64,000 bases of DNA from Rhodopirellula bahusiensis (GTDB taxonomy: Bacteria > Planctomycetota > Planctomycetia > Pirellulales > Pirellulaceae). The position numbers and the translations under genes are program-made. Below the pieces are notes generated by a model, which worked only from the letters and a program-made list of their open reading frames with translations, ran no database searches and had not been told where the DNA came from. This document shows positions 15,591 through 24,252 of this stretch, one piece after another; the stretch's first letter is position 1; the number at the start of each line of letters is the position of its first letter. Location of the stretch: NCBI RefSeq assembly GCF_002727185.1, contig NZ_NIZW01000019.1, forward strand, positions 100,990-164,989, read 5' to 3'.

Positions 15591-18500
15591 TCAATTCAGG
15601 TATTCTATGATTGCCCGAGGGTCGATTCCGCCGGTGATAAGTATTTCCTTTGCTCGAAGGACATTCTTAACGTCAATTCCGCGGCCGTGTCTCTTAACGT
15701 GCTGGAGCACGTTTGAGTGAGAGACGACTCCCGATCCCGTCTCAAGCAGTTTTTTGATGTCAATTTTTACCAGGCCTGCGCCACTTTTGTAAAAAGCAGC
15801 ACCGCTTTCTTCAAGTGACGCTGAAATATACTTTGTCGGATAGCCTTGTATGTGATCAGTGATCGTTCCGCCAACTCCTTTCGGTAGGATCCGCTGGCCA
15901 GCTGCGTACCTCGCAAGGTCGTCTGCGTCTAGTGCTCGATAGCAATTGTTGTGCACCAGGATACCAGAGTTACCGACCTGGTAGACGTGCTCGCAATCGA
16001 CTTCGATATTGTAAACATCGGTAGGCTGGTAATGGAAGGCTCGAGAAACAAGTTGCAAGGGGCCATCATTGCTATGGACTTGTTCGTCGATTTCGAGTTC
16101 ACCGAGCGGTACCCATTCCAGCCGGTCCAGTGACCAGACAGGGTGGATGCTTGTGCCATTGAGGATGGTTCCGTCGCTGAAGGTGGCTTCGACGAGATTG
16201 GTTGCCCCGCGTGTGACGAAGCGTCCGGTGACCAGGTTGCCGTGGCCGTCAGAGAGTGGCGGGCAAGGTTCAATGGAACGGATGGTTGCCCAGCCGGCAA
16301 CATTCAGTTCTTCAAGCTGCAGGTGAAGGCGCGCACCCGTCTGGAAGCCTTGCTCCTCGATCCACGTTAGCGGGCGAAGAAGCTCGACCTCGACCCTTGC
16401 TCCATCTTCACGCTCGATCTCGGCGGAAAGCAGCCGCCACGTTGATTCGTGTGCGTCGGGAATCCGATTCTCGGCACCGAAGGCTTCTGGGTTCTTGGTG
16501 TCGATCCGAGAGCCGAGTGGAACTTCTTCGATCGGGACGACAATCGCAGACTCAGCCTGAGGGGCCTCCCATTCAATTCCAAGGTCGTAACTGAACGACT
16601 CGCTGGCGTTGGTCGCATAGGCCATCTCGAGATTTGATTTTGCGACGGGCAACGCAGACAGATGGACCTTCGTACCGGCGACAAAGCAGCCGCCGAGCTT
16701 CAGGAAGTCCGGGCCGTTGAGTTTCTTTAAGGCCGCACCTCCGGCGGCTCCCAACGCGGGTGCGAAGTTGAGACCGATCATGGCAACGTTGCCAGCGATC
16801 TGCCAGCCGGTCATGTTGCCACCGTTGGTCGCTAGGTTGTTGGCTTGCTGGATGCCTTGGCCCACTGCCGCCACCGTGTCCACAAACGAGTAGACGCGGG
16901 CTGCCGCGAGGCCAACTTTTGCAATTGCACTGGCACAAGCCGGTGCCGAGGCGCCTCCTGACAAAACGCCGACGCCGATTTGGACAACCACGCCCGCAAC
17001 GGCGCCCTCTACATATCCAACCGTGTAAGCGAACTCATGGCCTTCGATTGCCCCGAGGTTTGGAATGGAAAGGTCGTATCCATAAACGACCAGTCCTTCG
17101 AACGGGTTGATTACGTCGAGGAAGCCATCAATCTGGCCGTTCACGTAGCTTTGGTACGATTCGATCGCATCAATGATGACGGGTTCGTAGTAGTCCCAGG
17201 CCCCTCCGGGATCGCCTGTTGCCAAGTACAGCTCATTGATAAACGCAGTCCCAGTGTCCTGGATCCAGGTTGTCAGGTCATTGACGCTATTTACTAGCTG
17301 GGCACCGACGGAGAATTGCCATGAGGTGGCAAGCTGTGGCACGTAGTCTTCGGTAGACAGTTGTAATGTGACACTGAATGGTGTGCCGGTGTTGTCGTAT
17401 CCAGAGTACGTGTTGCTTGCGTACCGATCGCCATTGGTGCCGCTGAAGGTCACTTGGCCCGATTTGTTATCGAGTGAGTATGAACCGTCAAGTTTGCCAC
17501 CTGAGCTTTGCCAGTTGCCTCCGCTGGCCTTGCCTTCGGAGTATTCGTAAATGCCGGTGTTGCTCCAGCCGTAGGAGATATCGGTCGAATAGGACTGCTT
17601 GGTGTCTCCTGTGAATGACTTCATTGACACATGTGGATTGGTGTAGCCGTCAAAGGCACCTCCGTTCGGATCGCCACCGCCATACCCCTGATCAAAGTTC
17701 CATCCACTACCGGATCCTCCTCCGCCGTAGCCGCCATATCCACCGCTCGAGTTCGGGTCATAGACGCCGACCCCCGTGGTTTTGTGTTGGACGTCGATTT
17801 TGTGCGAGTATGAACCTTCATTGTGCCATGTGCCGCCTCCGTAACCGCCGGAACCACCGCCACCATAACCCCCATAGCCACCATAACCCCCGTAGCCACC
17901 ATAACCGCTGCTCCCGGCCGTCGATCCTTTGTCGGCGTACTTGTCATCGCGATCGAAGTCGCGGAACACTTCTCTTTCGATCGCTACTTCGACCTTCGAC
18001 GAACCGGCGGTCTGGGTTTCAATGCGGGTATCGAATGTGTGCGATACGTCGGTTTCAGAGTACTTGTGGTAGTCTCCATTGCTGGATCCATAGTAATAGT
18101 TGCTAAACTCCTGGATATCGTCTTTGCGGTCGTATTCGCCGGTGTGCTTGTTGTCGACATACACCTTATGAACGACAGTCGAGTTGTATTTTGTGACGGG
18201 CGTCGGGCCCGAGTTGTCGACGCTACGGAAATGGGTGACTGTGCGGACATCCTTGTTGTCATCGTGGTTCTTATCCGCGCCGTATTTGTCGCTGGTGTTG
18301 ATGTCCGAGACGGTCTGCTTAGTGGTTGTTTCGTCGAACTTGGTGGTGGTTGATTTACTACCGGCATCGGTGACCCAGCCATCCGTCCGTTCCTTCACCG
18401 AATTGTTCGTTACGACGGTGGTCGAATCCACGACGCGGTTGTTTGCCGTGTAAGTAGTAACACGGTGCGTCGTGGTTTTGTCATCTTCCGTCCGGATCGT

Positions 18501-21500
18501 CCCTTTTTCCGAGAACTCAGTGTCGGTAGTGGCTTTGGTGTCGGTCTCACCGTTGGCTTTGTGTGTGACAGCGAGAACCACATCTGTGCCGTACTTCGTA
18601 ATCGTACCGACGTCTGTCGAGTCGTTTTTGGTTACAGTCTGCGTGAACGTTCCGCCGCTGACATTGCCCGAGGTCGTTTCATAACCTGTGGTGGAGCGTT
18701 TTTCGGTTTCCGTTTGCTTGCCTTCGCTGTGGTAAGTCTGTGTCCCCACCTTCGCATTGTACGTGTGGACACCGGCCTTGATGTCGTGTTTGCGTGTCAG
18801 GTCAACACTGAAGTTGGATTTGCCTTTGTCGGATTTGATCTCACTGATCGCGTAAGCGAAGCCGCTGATCGTCCGATTGGTTTTGCTCTCTTGGTACTTG
18901 TCCCAGGTTCCCTTGCCACCACCGTTGGCGGTGGTGTAAAGGTGCCCCGATTTGTCACCTCCGTATCCACCTCCATAACCGCCTCCGTATCCACCTGACG
19001 ATCCGTCAAGCGAGGTCGTTGTCCAGTCGCGGTCGAGTGTCGACGTGATCGAACCATCAGAGGTGGTGTTGTTGTGGCCCTCGGAGGTGATGATGGCATG
19101 GCCTTGAGTTTTGGCATCGCCGTTGGTGGTTGATATGGTTGAATCGTCCCAAGTGACGACTGAGGTTTCATTGCGTTTGTCGCGGACGACCACTTTGCTA
19201 TATCCATCACTTCCCACGATCGAACGAGTCGAGTTGAAGCCGGACCAGGTTGTGGTTACATCGGATGTGTCGTCGACATCCGTGACTGACTTGATTGTGT
19301 GGCTGGTGGCGTTGTCGGTGGTCGTCTGCGTGTATTTTCCGTCAACCTTTGTGTGACCCAGAGAAGAGCCTTTGCTTTCTGATCGGCTGTCAAGTTTGTC
19401 AGTCAGCGTCGAGCCATCCGCGTAACGATTGAATTGTGAGTTGCTTATCGTCTCGAATTTTCCACCGCCGTCATCGTTGTTGATTGTGACGACTTTCCAG
19501 TCGTATTGGACGTTTTGACCGGTTGGTCCCGCTGGTGATCCGCCGTAGCCTCCGTAACCACCGTAGCCTCCATAGCCCGATGAGCCGCCACCATAGCCAC
19601 CTCCGTATCCACCTGTGGTGGAGTCATCTCGTGTCAGCGTTGACTTCGAGTGATCGCCCCAAGTGAAATTGCCGCTTACTTTCAGTTTGTCCGTTCGGTC
19701 TTCCGTGGTTGTGCCATTGATTGTCGACACAAAATAGTTGGATGACGCAGTTCCGGTCCCGGTAGACTTCTCGTTTCCATCGGTCTTGGTGTGAGTGAGC
19801 ATCCCTTTGGTGTCGCTGTACTTGTAGTCGAAGCTTTCGCCATTGTATTCAGACGAATTCTCTGCAAGCGTTACCGTGGATGTTTCGTCGTACTTATTGG
19901 TTGACACCGTGTTCGGCGTGATACCTGACACCAGGACAGATGAGGTAAATGTTGACGCGGTAAAAGTGCCCGACTGGTTGAGAATTGCCTCGGATTTGCC
20001 ATCCTGCGTTTGATCGATATGGCTTTTGGTGTGCCCATAGTCTGCAACATCCATGGTCGTATTGCGTTTTGAGTTGTCGACGACCTTTCCGCCTTCGTTG
20101 TAGCTTTCAACCTCCTTCGAGTACGAAGTGTTGTCGCGATAGCCTTCGACGTGACTCGTCGACCACTGTTTGTATTTGACGTCGGTCAGGTCGCGGTTGG
20201 ACTTCGATTTGTAGGTGACCGTCTCTTTGAATTGTGGCGTGCTAGATCCGTCTATTGTTGCGACGGTGTATCGGATCTTGGTTCCGTTCCCCGAGTCCTT
20301 TGTCTTGTCGCTGTATTTGCCTGATTCGTTGCGTTTTGACTTGGCGTATGTTTCAGTCGTGCTGTCAGCGAACAACTCGTAAGTGCTTTCGGTGTGGAAA
20401 TCGTACTTTCCGTCACTGCTACGGACGCTCTTCGAATCCGCTTTGGAATTGTTCGTCCGAGTCCAACCGCCGGTCGTCGATGCTTCGCTAACTTCCTGAT
20501 GACGTTTTGTTGTGACGGTTTCTTTCGATGTGCCTTCTCCATCACTCTCTGATGTCTCGTACGCGGTATGAACTCCGTTCAAGACTAAGTCATGGGTCGT
20601 TGCTTTGGATTTCGAAGAGTCTTTGCCTTCGAGGTGCTTCACTTCCGACGCAGTGGACCATGTGAGCCCGTGACTGGTGGGGGTTACCGTCTTCGACTTC
20701 ATTGTGTTGTCGTAGACATAAGTCGAGTCGTTCTTGTCCTTTGACTTCGAATCTGATTGGCTCGTTGAACTTGTTGCTCCAGAAACGTTAGTTTGTTCCT
20801 GTTCGAGGCTGTATGTCCAAAGAGAACCAGTCGAGGCAGTAAGGGTGTGGTTTTTGCCTGACTGCGTCACAACCGTTCCCGAGAACGTTTGCGGAGTTCC
20901 CTTTGTCGCGTCGATGTCGTATCCGGGAGCTTGGCGAGCGTCGGTCGACTTGCTGGTGACAGTGATGTCAGAGTTAGATTTGGTCAGGCCGTCGTCGGTC
21001 GACTCAGACTTGGAAAATGAGTCGGTCGTCTTGTTAGCGTAAAGATTAGTCTCGGCAATCGAGAAGAGCTCATAGGTGCCGTCGAAATCGCTGTGTCCTT
21101 TCGACTCCGTTTTTTGCCACGTTTTCAAATTCGTTGTACCGCGATTGATGTCGGTGACTGTGCCTTCATCGTCCCTGGACCATTTACGGTCTCCCTTTTC
21201 CGAATTGTCGAAATAGGAGTGGGCGGTCTTGGTTGTCGTTGCTCCTACTGTCTTGCTGGTTTGAGAATCGGATGCATTGGTGATGAATTTCCCATCGCGA
21301 TCATCGACAAAGTTTGACTTTGAATGCGTTTCGCGAGTGACTCCAGGGCTTAGGACTTCGGTCCCGTCAATCGTGCTGACCGTTTCTGACTGCGATAGAT
21401 TCGTGCCAGAGTCTTTGGATGTTGAGTCGCTTGACTTTTCTATGACGGTTGCGGAGCCGATCGAGACAGTTGTTTTTTCTTGATCAAGTCCCGTAGACGT

Positions 21501-23993
21501 TCCGTTGCCTTTCCAACTGGTTAACGATTTGGAGTCAGATACTCGAACGAGGCCGGCGGTTCGTGTGTCCTGGGTATGAGAGGACTTATCAAGTGAGCCG
21601 CTAAGGGTATACGTCCCAGCTGTGTCAAGCACGACCGACTCGAAACCGCTTTTCCCAATTTGCGAATCGTCTTTCCAATCGTGTTTAGCGACGTTCTTCC
21701 AAACGTTCGTCTCGTCTCTTTTTGACTCGTTTTCAATGTCCGTAGTCGAGTAGAAGTTTGTTTGGATATCTTGGGTGTTTGATTTTCCGTCGGTGGTCGT
21801 GTGGCTAACAGTTGTGCCATCGGTTGTCTCATCGAAAACGTCCCAAGCTTTGGTGTGCCCGTCTGAATTCGACTTTGTTTCAACTGTCGTGGCTTTTGAC
21901 TTCGAATTTGTGACTGAATTGAAGGTTGAGTGGCTCGTCGAGTTTGTGACGGTGCCGGAAGTGCGAGTGTCAACACGCGTAAAATCGGAGGTGGACGTGC
22001 TTGTGCTTTTGTCCTTGCCAAAGCGATCGAGTTTGCTGTAATCGTTCGATGTGAAGACTCCGCCGATGGTGGATTGGCTGCCGTTGGCTGATCCAATGTA
22101 GAAGGTTTGGCCGTTCGACGTGTCATTGCCGTCCTTCTCAATCGTTTCGGTCACGCCAGACGCAGGAGTTGAGACGCTCGTGCTCTTTCCGTGGGATTTC
22201 GTGTCGTACTTTGTGTTTCCGGAGCTCGTGTTGATATAGCTCTCGCCTTTGTCGACATCCCATGAGCCGTCGGTCTGTAGTGTGCCGGTGCTCCAGCCTT
22301 TCGTATTCCAGGAAGTGGTGCCGTTGTCGTACTGGTTTTCGCTTACAGTTGCGTACGACGTTTCAGTTGGGGTCGATGATGAGTGCGTTGCTTGGGATTT
22401 TGAGTAGCCAGTATGCATGCCGCCGCCGATGGAGCTGAAGCTCATAGAGCTTGCGCCGGTCGTGGTGAATGTTTGCGCGACGCGCGAGTGAGTTCCGCTG
22501 GTCAGCTGATCTTGATTGCTGACGCCGGATGAACTGCTCGTGTAGCTGCTTGTCATCGAGGAGACACTACCTGCCTCGCTCTTGTCGTCAATTTTGGTGT
22601 TGCTGATGGAGCTGGTGGTCCATGTTGAGTCCGATTCAAGGGTTGTGCCGAAGGTCGCCTTGAAATCGTCATGCTTGTCACCAAAGCGACGGTCGCCAAC
22701 CGATGTTCGAACCAATGTGGTGGTGGTGAGCGAAGGAGAGCTTCCCGTTGTCTTTGATACAGCATCAAGCCCGACGATTGCCTTGTCTATTGTCTGCACC
22801 CATTCAGTGCGAGCCACAGTGATGTCGTCGGTGCGTTCGAAACGGTAGTCGGCCAAGCTTTCGCCATCGACTACAGAGTATTCGTCAATATGCCGTTCGC
22901 CATCCAACGAGAAATCTGTCTGAACAAACGCGGCGTCTGTGATGCTGTTGTCCAGGAATTTATTCTCGGTAACTCCACCAGTTGCCGTTGAGCGTGTGTA
23001 GATTTCGGAGTCGACGTCTGTGTCGTAGAGGTCGATGTCGAGGTCGTAGTAGAAGTCCTCGTCGAATGTCGTAGTTCCATCTACATCGATGCGGTCAATA
23101 TCCGAATCGTATTCCCAGTTGAGGTAACTGTCGTCCGTCGTCTGGATTGTCTCCGTACCGCCCCAGATCGGCGTGGTCGTCGTTGTCCAGATTAGTGAGT
23201 CAACATAGCCGTCTAGGTCATAGTCGTAATCTTCATCCTTTGTGACGGCATCGAAAGCGTCAACTATGCGCGTACCATTAACGGAAAGTCGGAAGTTGTC
23301 TTCCTGTTCTTCGTCGCCGTTGCGGTGTTCTGTGCCGCTTCCAAAGCCGTTGGTGAAGGTGTCGCTGAACGCCCAGTCCAGCTCAGAAAATGCTTCTCGG
23401 GTTTCCAGTAAATGGTAAGTGGCGTTGTCGAGTGAGACATCGCCGTTTGCGGTAAATTGGTATCGATATTCACCCGAGATATCAGACTGGTTTGTGGTGC
23501 CATCCGCGTCCGTCCATGCAGCCGATCCATCATAGCTATATACGAACAGCTCGCTGTAGGTCCAAGTGTCTACCGTCGGGTAGTCAACATCTATGACCCA
23601 GGTCCAGTGGTCGTCGATTTGATAGGATTGGCCATTGGCGGAAATGGTGACAACTGAGTTGTCTGGGTCCGCTAAGTTCTGGTCCGTAGCGTTGAGGTGC
23701 GGCTGGAAACGACGGTTCGCACTGAATGACTCTCTGGCAAAGCCATCCAGTGCGACGATTGGTTCGTAACCACCTTCGAAAGTGGACTCTTGCGCTTGGT
23801 CCGTCGTTTCGATTGTTGGTCTCAAACTCCCGACTATCCCCATCGGGATACCTTCCGCATCCATCACCTTCCGCTCTTCAAGCCGTTCACCGACGACCCG
23901 AGCGGCTGGTCGCTTTTGCTTGACTTCGCGATAGGTCAAGCGGAAACCGAGTTTTGCCAGAACCAAACGCCACGACGATGGAGTTGATTTCAT
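15591..23993 (-). CDS. Giant polymorphic toxin: LEERKVMDA motif, repeat body, Gly-Tyr blocks, pretoxin, Hint, ART-like toxin
   Basis: The protein has about 2800 residues from ATG 23993, which precedes KSTPSSWRLVLAKLGFRL; longer starts only add basic low-complexity sequence. ERLEERKVMDA near residue 40 resembles the LEPR-XLL motif of planctomycete surface proteins. Residues about 100-2200 form a Ser/Thr/Lys/Asp-rich repetitive body with returning GTYELF-like strands. Four Gly-Tyr blocks lie near residues 1462, 1662, 2027 and 2082. A hydrophobic pretoxin segment (about 2290-2430) leads to Hint, residues 2436-2682 (GCFVAGTKV to ILVHN). The final 118 residues have ART-like motifs: CYRALDADD, YISASLEESGAAFY and AKEILITGGIDP. 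By inference Hint releases the tip. Not Rhs or CdiA. Confidence 0.85.
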   Translation of the reverse strand: MKSTPSSWRLVLAKLGFRLTYREVKQKRPAARVVGERLEERKVMDAEGIPMGIVGSLRPTIETTDQAQESTFEGGYEPIVALDGFARESFSANRRFQPHLNATDQNLADPDNSVVTISANGQSYQIDDHWTWVIDVDYPTVDTWTYSELFVYSYDGSAAWTDADGTTNQSDISGEYRYQFTANGDVSLDNATYHLLETREAFSELDWAFSDTFTNGFGSGTEHRNGDEEQEDNFRLSVNGTRIVDAFDAVTKDEDYDYDLDGYVDSLIWTTTTTPIWGGTETIQTTDDSYLNWEYDSDIDRIDVDGTTTFDEDFYYDLDIDLYDTDVDSEIYTRSTATGGVTENKFLDNSITDAAFVQTDFSLDGERHIDEYSVVDGESLADYRFERTDDITVARTEWVQTIDKAIVGLDAVSKTTGSSPSLTTTTLVRTSVGDRRFGDKHDDFKATFGTTLESDSTWTTSSISNTKIDDKSEAGSVSSMTSSYTSSSSGVSNQDQLTSGTHSRVAQTFTTTGASSMSFSSIGGGMHTGYSKSQATHSSSTPTETSYATVSENQYDNGTTSWNTKGWSTGTLQTDGSWDVDKGESYINTSSGNTKYDTKSHGKSTSVSTPASGVTETIEKDGNDTSNGQTFYIGSANGSQSTIGGVFTSNDYSKLDRFGKDKSTSTSTSDFTRVDTRTSGTVTNSTSHSTFNSVTNSKSKATTVETKSNSDGHTKAWDVFDETTDGTTVSHTTTDGKSNTQDIQTNFYSTTDIENESKRDETNVWKNVAKHDWKDDSQIGKSGFESVVLDTAGTYTLSGSLDKSSHTQDTRTAGLVRVSDSKSLTSWKGNGTSTGLDQEKTTVSIGSATVIEKSSDSTSKDSGTNLSQSETVSTIDGTEVLSPGVTRETHSKSNFVDDRDGKFITNASDSQTSKTVGATTTKTAHSYFDNSEKGDRKWSRDDEGTVTDINRGTTNLKTWQKTESKGHSDFDGTYELFSIAETNLYANKTTDSFSKSESTDDGLTKSNSDITVTSKSTDARQAPGYDIDATKGTPQTFSGTVVTQSGKNHTLTASTGSLWTYSLEQEQTNVSGATSSTSQSDSKSKDKNDSTYVYDNTMKSKTVTPTSHGLTWSTASEVKHLEGKDSSKSKATTHDLVLNGVHTAYETSESDGEGTSKETVTTKRHQEVSEASTTGGWTRTNNSKADSKSVRSSDGKYDFHTESTYELFADSTTETYAKSKRNESGKYSDKTKDSGNGTKIRYTVATIDGSSTPQFKETVTYKSKSNRDLTDVKYKQWSTSHVEGYRDNTSYSKEVESYNEGGKVVDNSKRNTTMDVADYGHTKSHIDQTQDGKSEAILNQSGTFTASTFTSSVLVSGITPNTVSTNKYDETSTVTLAENSSEYNGESFDYKYSDTKGMLTHTKTDGNEKSTGTGTASSNYFVSTINGTTTEDRTDKLKVSGNFTWGDHSKSTLTRDDSTTGGYGGGYGGGSSGYGGYGGYGGYGGSPAGPTGQNVQYDWKVVTINNDDGGGKFETISNSQFNRYADGSTLTDKLDSRSESKGSSLGHTKVDGKYTQTTTDNATSHTIKSVTDVDDTSDVTTTWSGFNSTRSIVGSDGYSKVVVRDKRNETSVVTWDDSTISTTNGDAKTQGHAIITSEGHNNTTSDGSITSTLDRDWTTTSLDGSSGGYGGGYGGGYGGDKSGHLYTTANGGGKGTWDKYQESKTNRTISGFAYAISEIKSDKGKSNFSVDLTRKHDIKAGVHTYNAKVGTQTYHSEGKQTETEKRSTTGYETTSGNVSGGTFTQTVTKNDSTDVGTITKYGTDVVLAVTHKANGETDTKATTDTEFSEKGTIRTEDDKTTTHRVTTYTANNRVVDSTTVVTNNSVKERTDGWVTDAGSKSTTTKFDETTTKQTVSDINTSDKYGADKNHDDNKDVRTVTHFRSVDNSGPTPVTKYNSTVVHKVYVDNKHTGEYDRKDDIQEFSNYYYGSSNGDYHKYSETDVSHTFDTRIETQTAGSSKVEVAIEREVFRDFDRDDKYADKGSTAGSSGYGGYGGYGGYGGYGGGGSGGYGGGTWHNEGSYSHKIDVQHKTTGVGVYDPNSSGGYGGYGGGGSGSGWNFDQGYGGGDPNGGAFDGYTNPHVSMKSFTGDTKQSYSTDISYGWSNTGIYEYSEGKASGGNWQSSGGKLDGSYSLDNKSGQVTFSGTNGDRYASNTYSGYDNTGTPFSVTLQLSTEDYVPQLATSWQFSVGAQLVNSVNDLTTWIQDTGTAFINELYLATGDPGGAWDYYEPVIIDAIESYQSYVNGQIDGFLDVINPFEGLVVYGYDLSIPNLGAIEGHEFAYTVGYVEGAVAGVVVQIGVGVLSGGASAPACASAIAKVGLAAARVYSFVDTVAAVGQGIQQANNLATNGGNMTGWQIAGNVAMIGLNFAPALGAAGGAALKKLNGPDFLKLGGCFVAGTKVHLSALPVAKSNLEMAYATNASESFSYDLGIEWEAPQAESAIVVPIEEVPLGSRIDTKNPEAFGAENRIPDAHESTWRLLSAEIEREDGARVEVELLRPLTWIEEQGFQTGARLHLQLEELNVAGWATIRSIEPCPPLSDGHGNLVTGRFVTRGATNLVEATFSDGTILNGTSIHPVWSLDRLEWVPLGELEIDEQVHSNDGPLQLVSRAFHYQPTDVYNIEVDCEHVYQVGNSGILVHNNCYRALDADDLARYAAGQRILPKGVGGTITDHIQGYPTKYISASLEESGAAFYKSGAGLVKIDIKKLLETGSGVVSHSNVLQHVKRHGRGIDVKNVLRAKEILITGGIDPRAIIEYLN
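15948..16630 (-). repeat. Hint module of the expressed toxin (parent of the displaced copies)
   Basis: This is the part of the giant gene that recurs in copies A, B and C. It runs from about the MAYATNASES codons to the VHN motif. The switch to unrelated sequence is exactly at the VHN/toxin boundary in all four. It lacks in-frame ATG, GTG or TTG over its last 190 codons, and the WVP valine is GTA here while B and C have GTG. Such shared sequence could serve as a homologous recombination tract for tip exchange. Confidence 0.85.
17687..19612 (-). repeat. Gly-Tyr rich repeat blocks within the giant toxin
   Basis: Four blocks made of GGYGG and GYGGYGG units lie at about 19541-19612, 18955-19008, 17838-17915 and 17687-17749. 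They are separated by Ser/Thr/Lys/Asp-rich sequence. Such blocks resemble elastic or adhesive Gly-Tyr proteins and may act as flexible linkers or sites of tyrosine cross-linking. Codon use inside the blocks varies, so they are protein repeats rather than a recent DNA array. Confidence 0.8.
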
Positions 23994-24252
23994 TATTGAC
24001 CATTTCGAAGATTGGACAGGAAAGCCGGCGCAAAGCCCCGTAACTAGCTGGACGGGGAGCGTACCACCCTTAGATTTGAGCGGCAAATGTATTTTGCGGC
24101 AAAATCCAAAGTCTTTTTCGCGCTGTCGCTTTCTATTTGTCCAGCCTTGCCTAGTTTTCCAGGGTGCCTGTGCAGGCGTGCAGGCGAGGCGGCGGTTTGG
24201 CGGCAATGCGTCTCGCTCTTCTGGGTCACGTCTAAACGAAGATCGTCTGCCT

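Noticed and set aside
15948..16688. True intein with extein ligation
   Set aside because: The Hint domain lies directly before a terminal toxin tip, and no homing endonuclease or host-enzyme extein is seen. The pretoxin-Hint arrangement with VHN at the end points to cleavage rather than splicing.
17687..19612. CRISPR-like array
   Set aside because: The regular units are protein-level GGY repeats in a long coding frame. Spacing is a few codons and there are no unique spacers or cas genes.
17615..22848. Many open frames of 60-200 codons on the plus strand across the giant toxin gene
   Set aside because: They are antisense to a long, compositionally coherent protein with domain structure and show no family motifs of their own. 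The biased Ser/Thr/Gly codons of the toxin suppress stops on the other strand.
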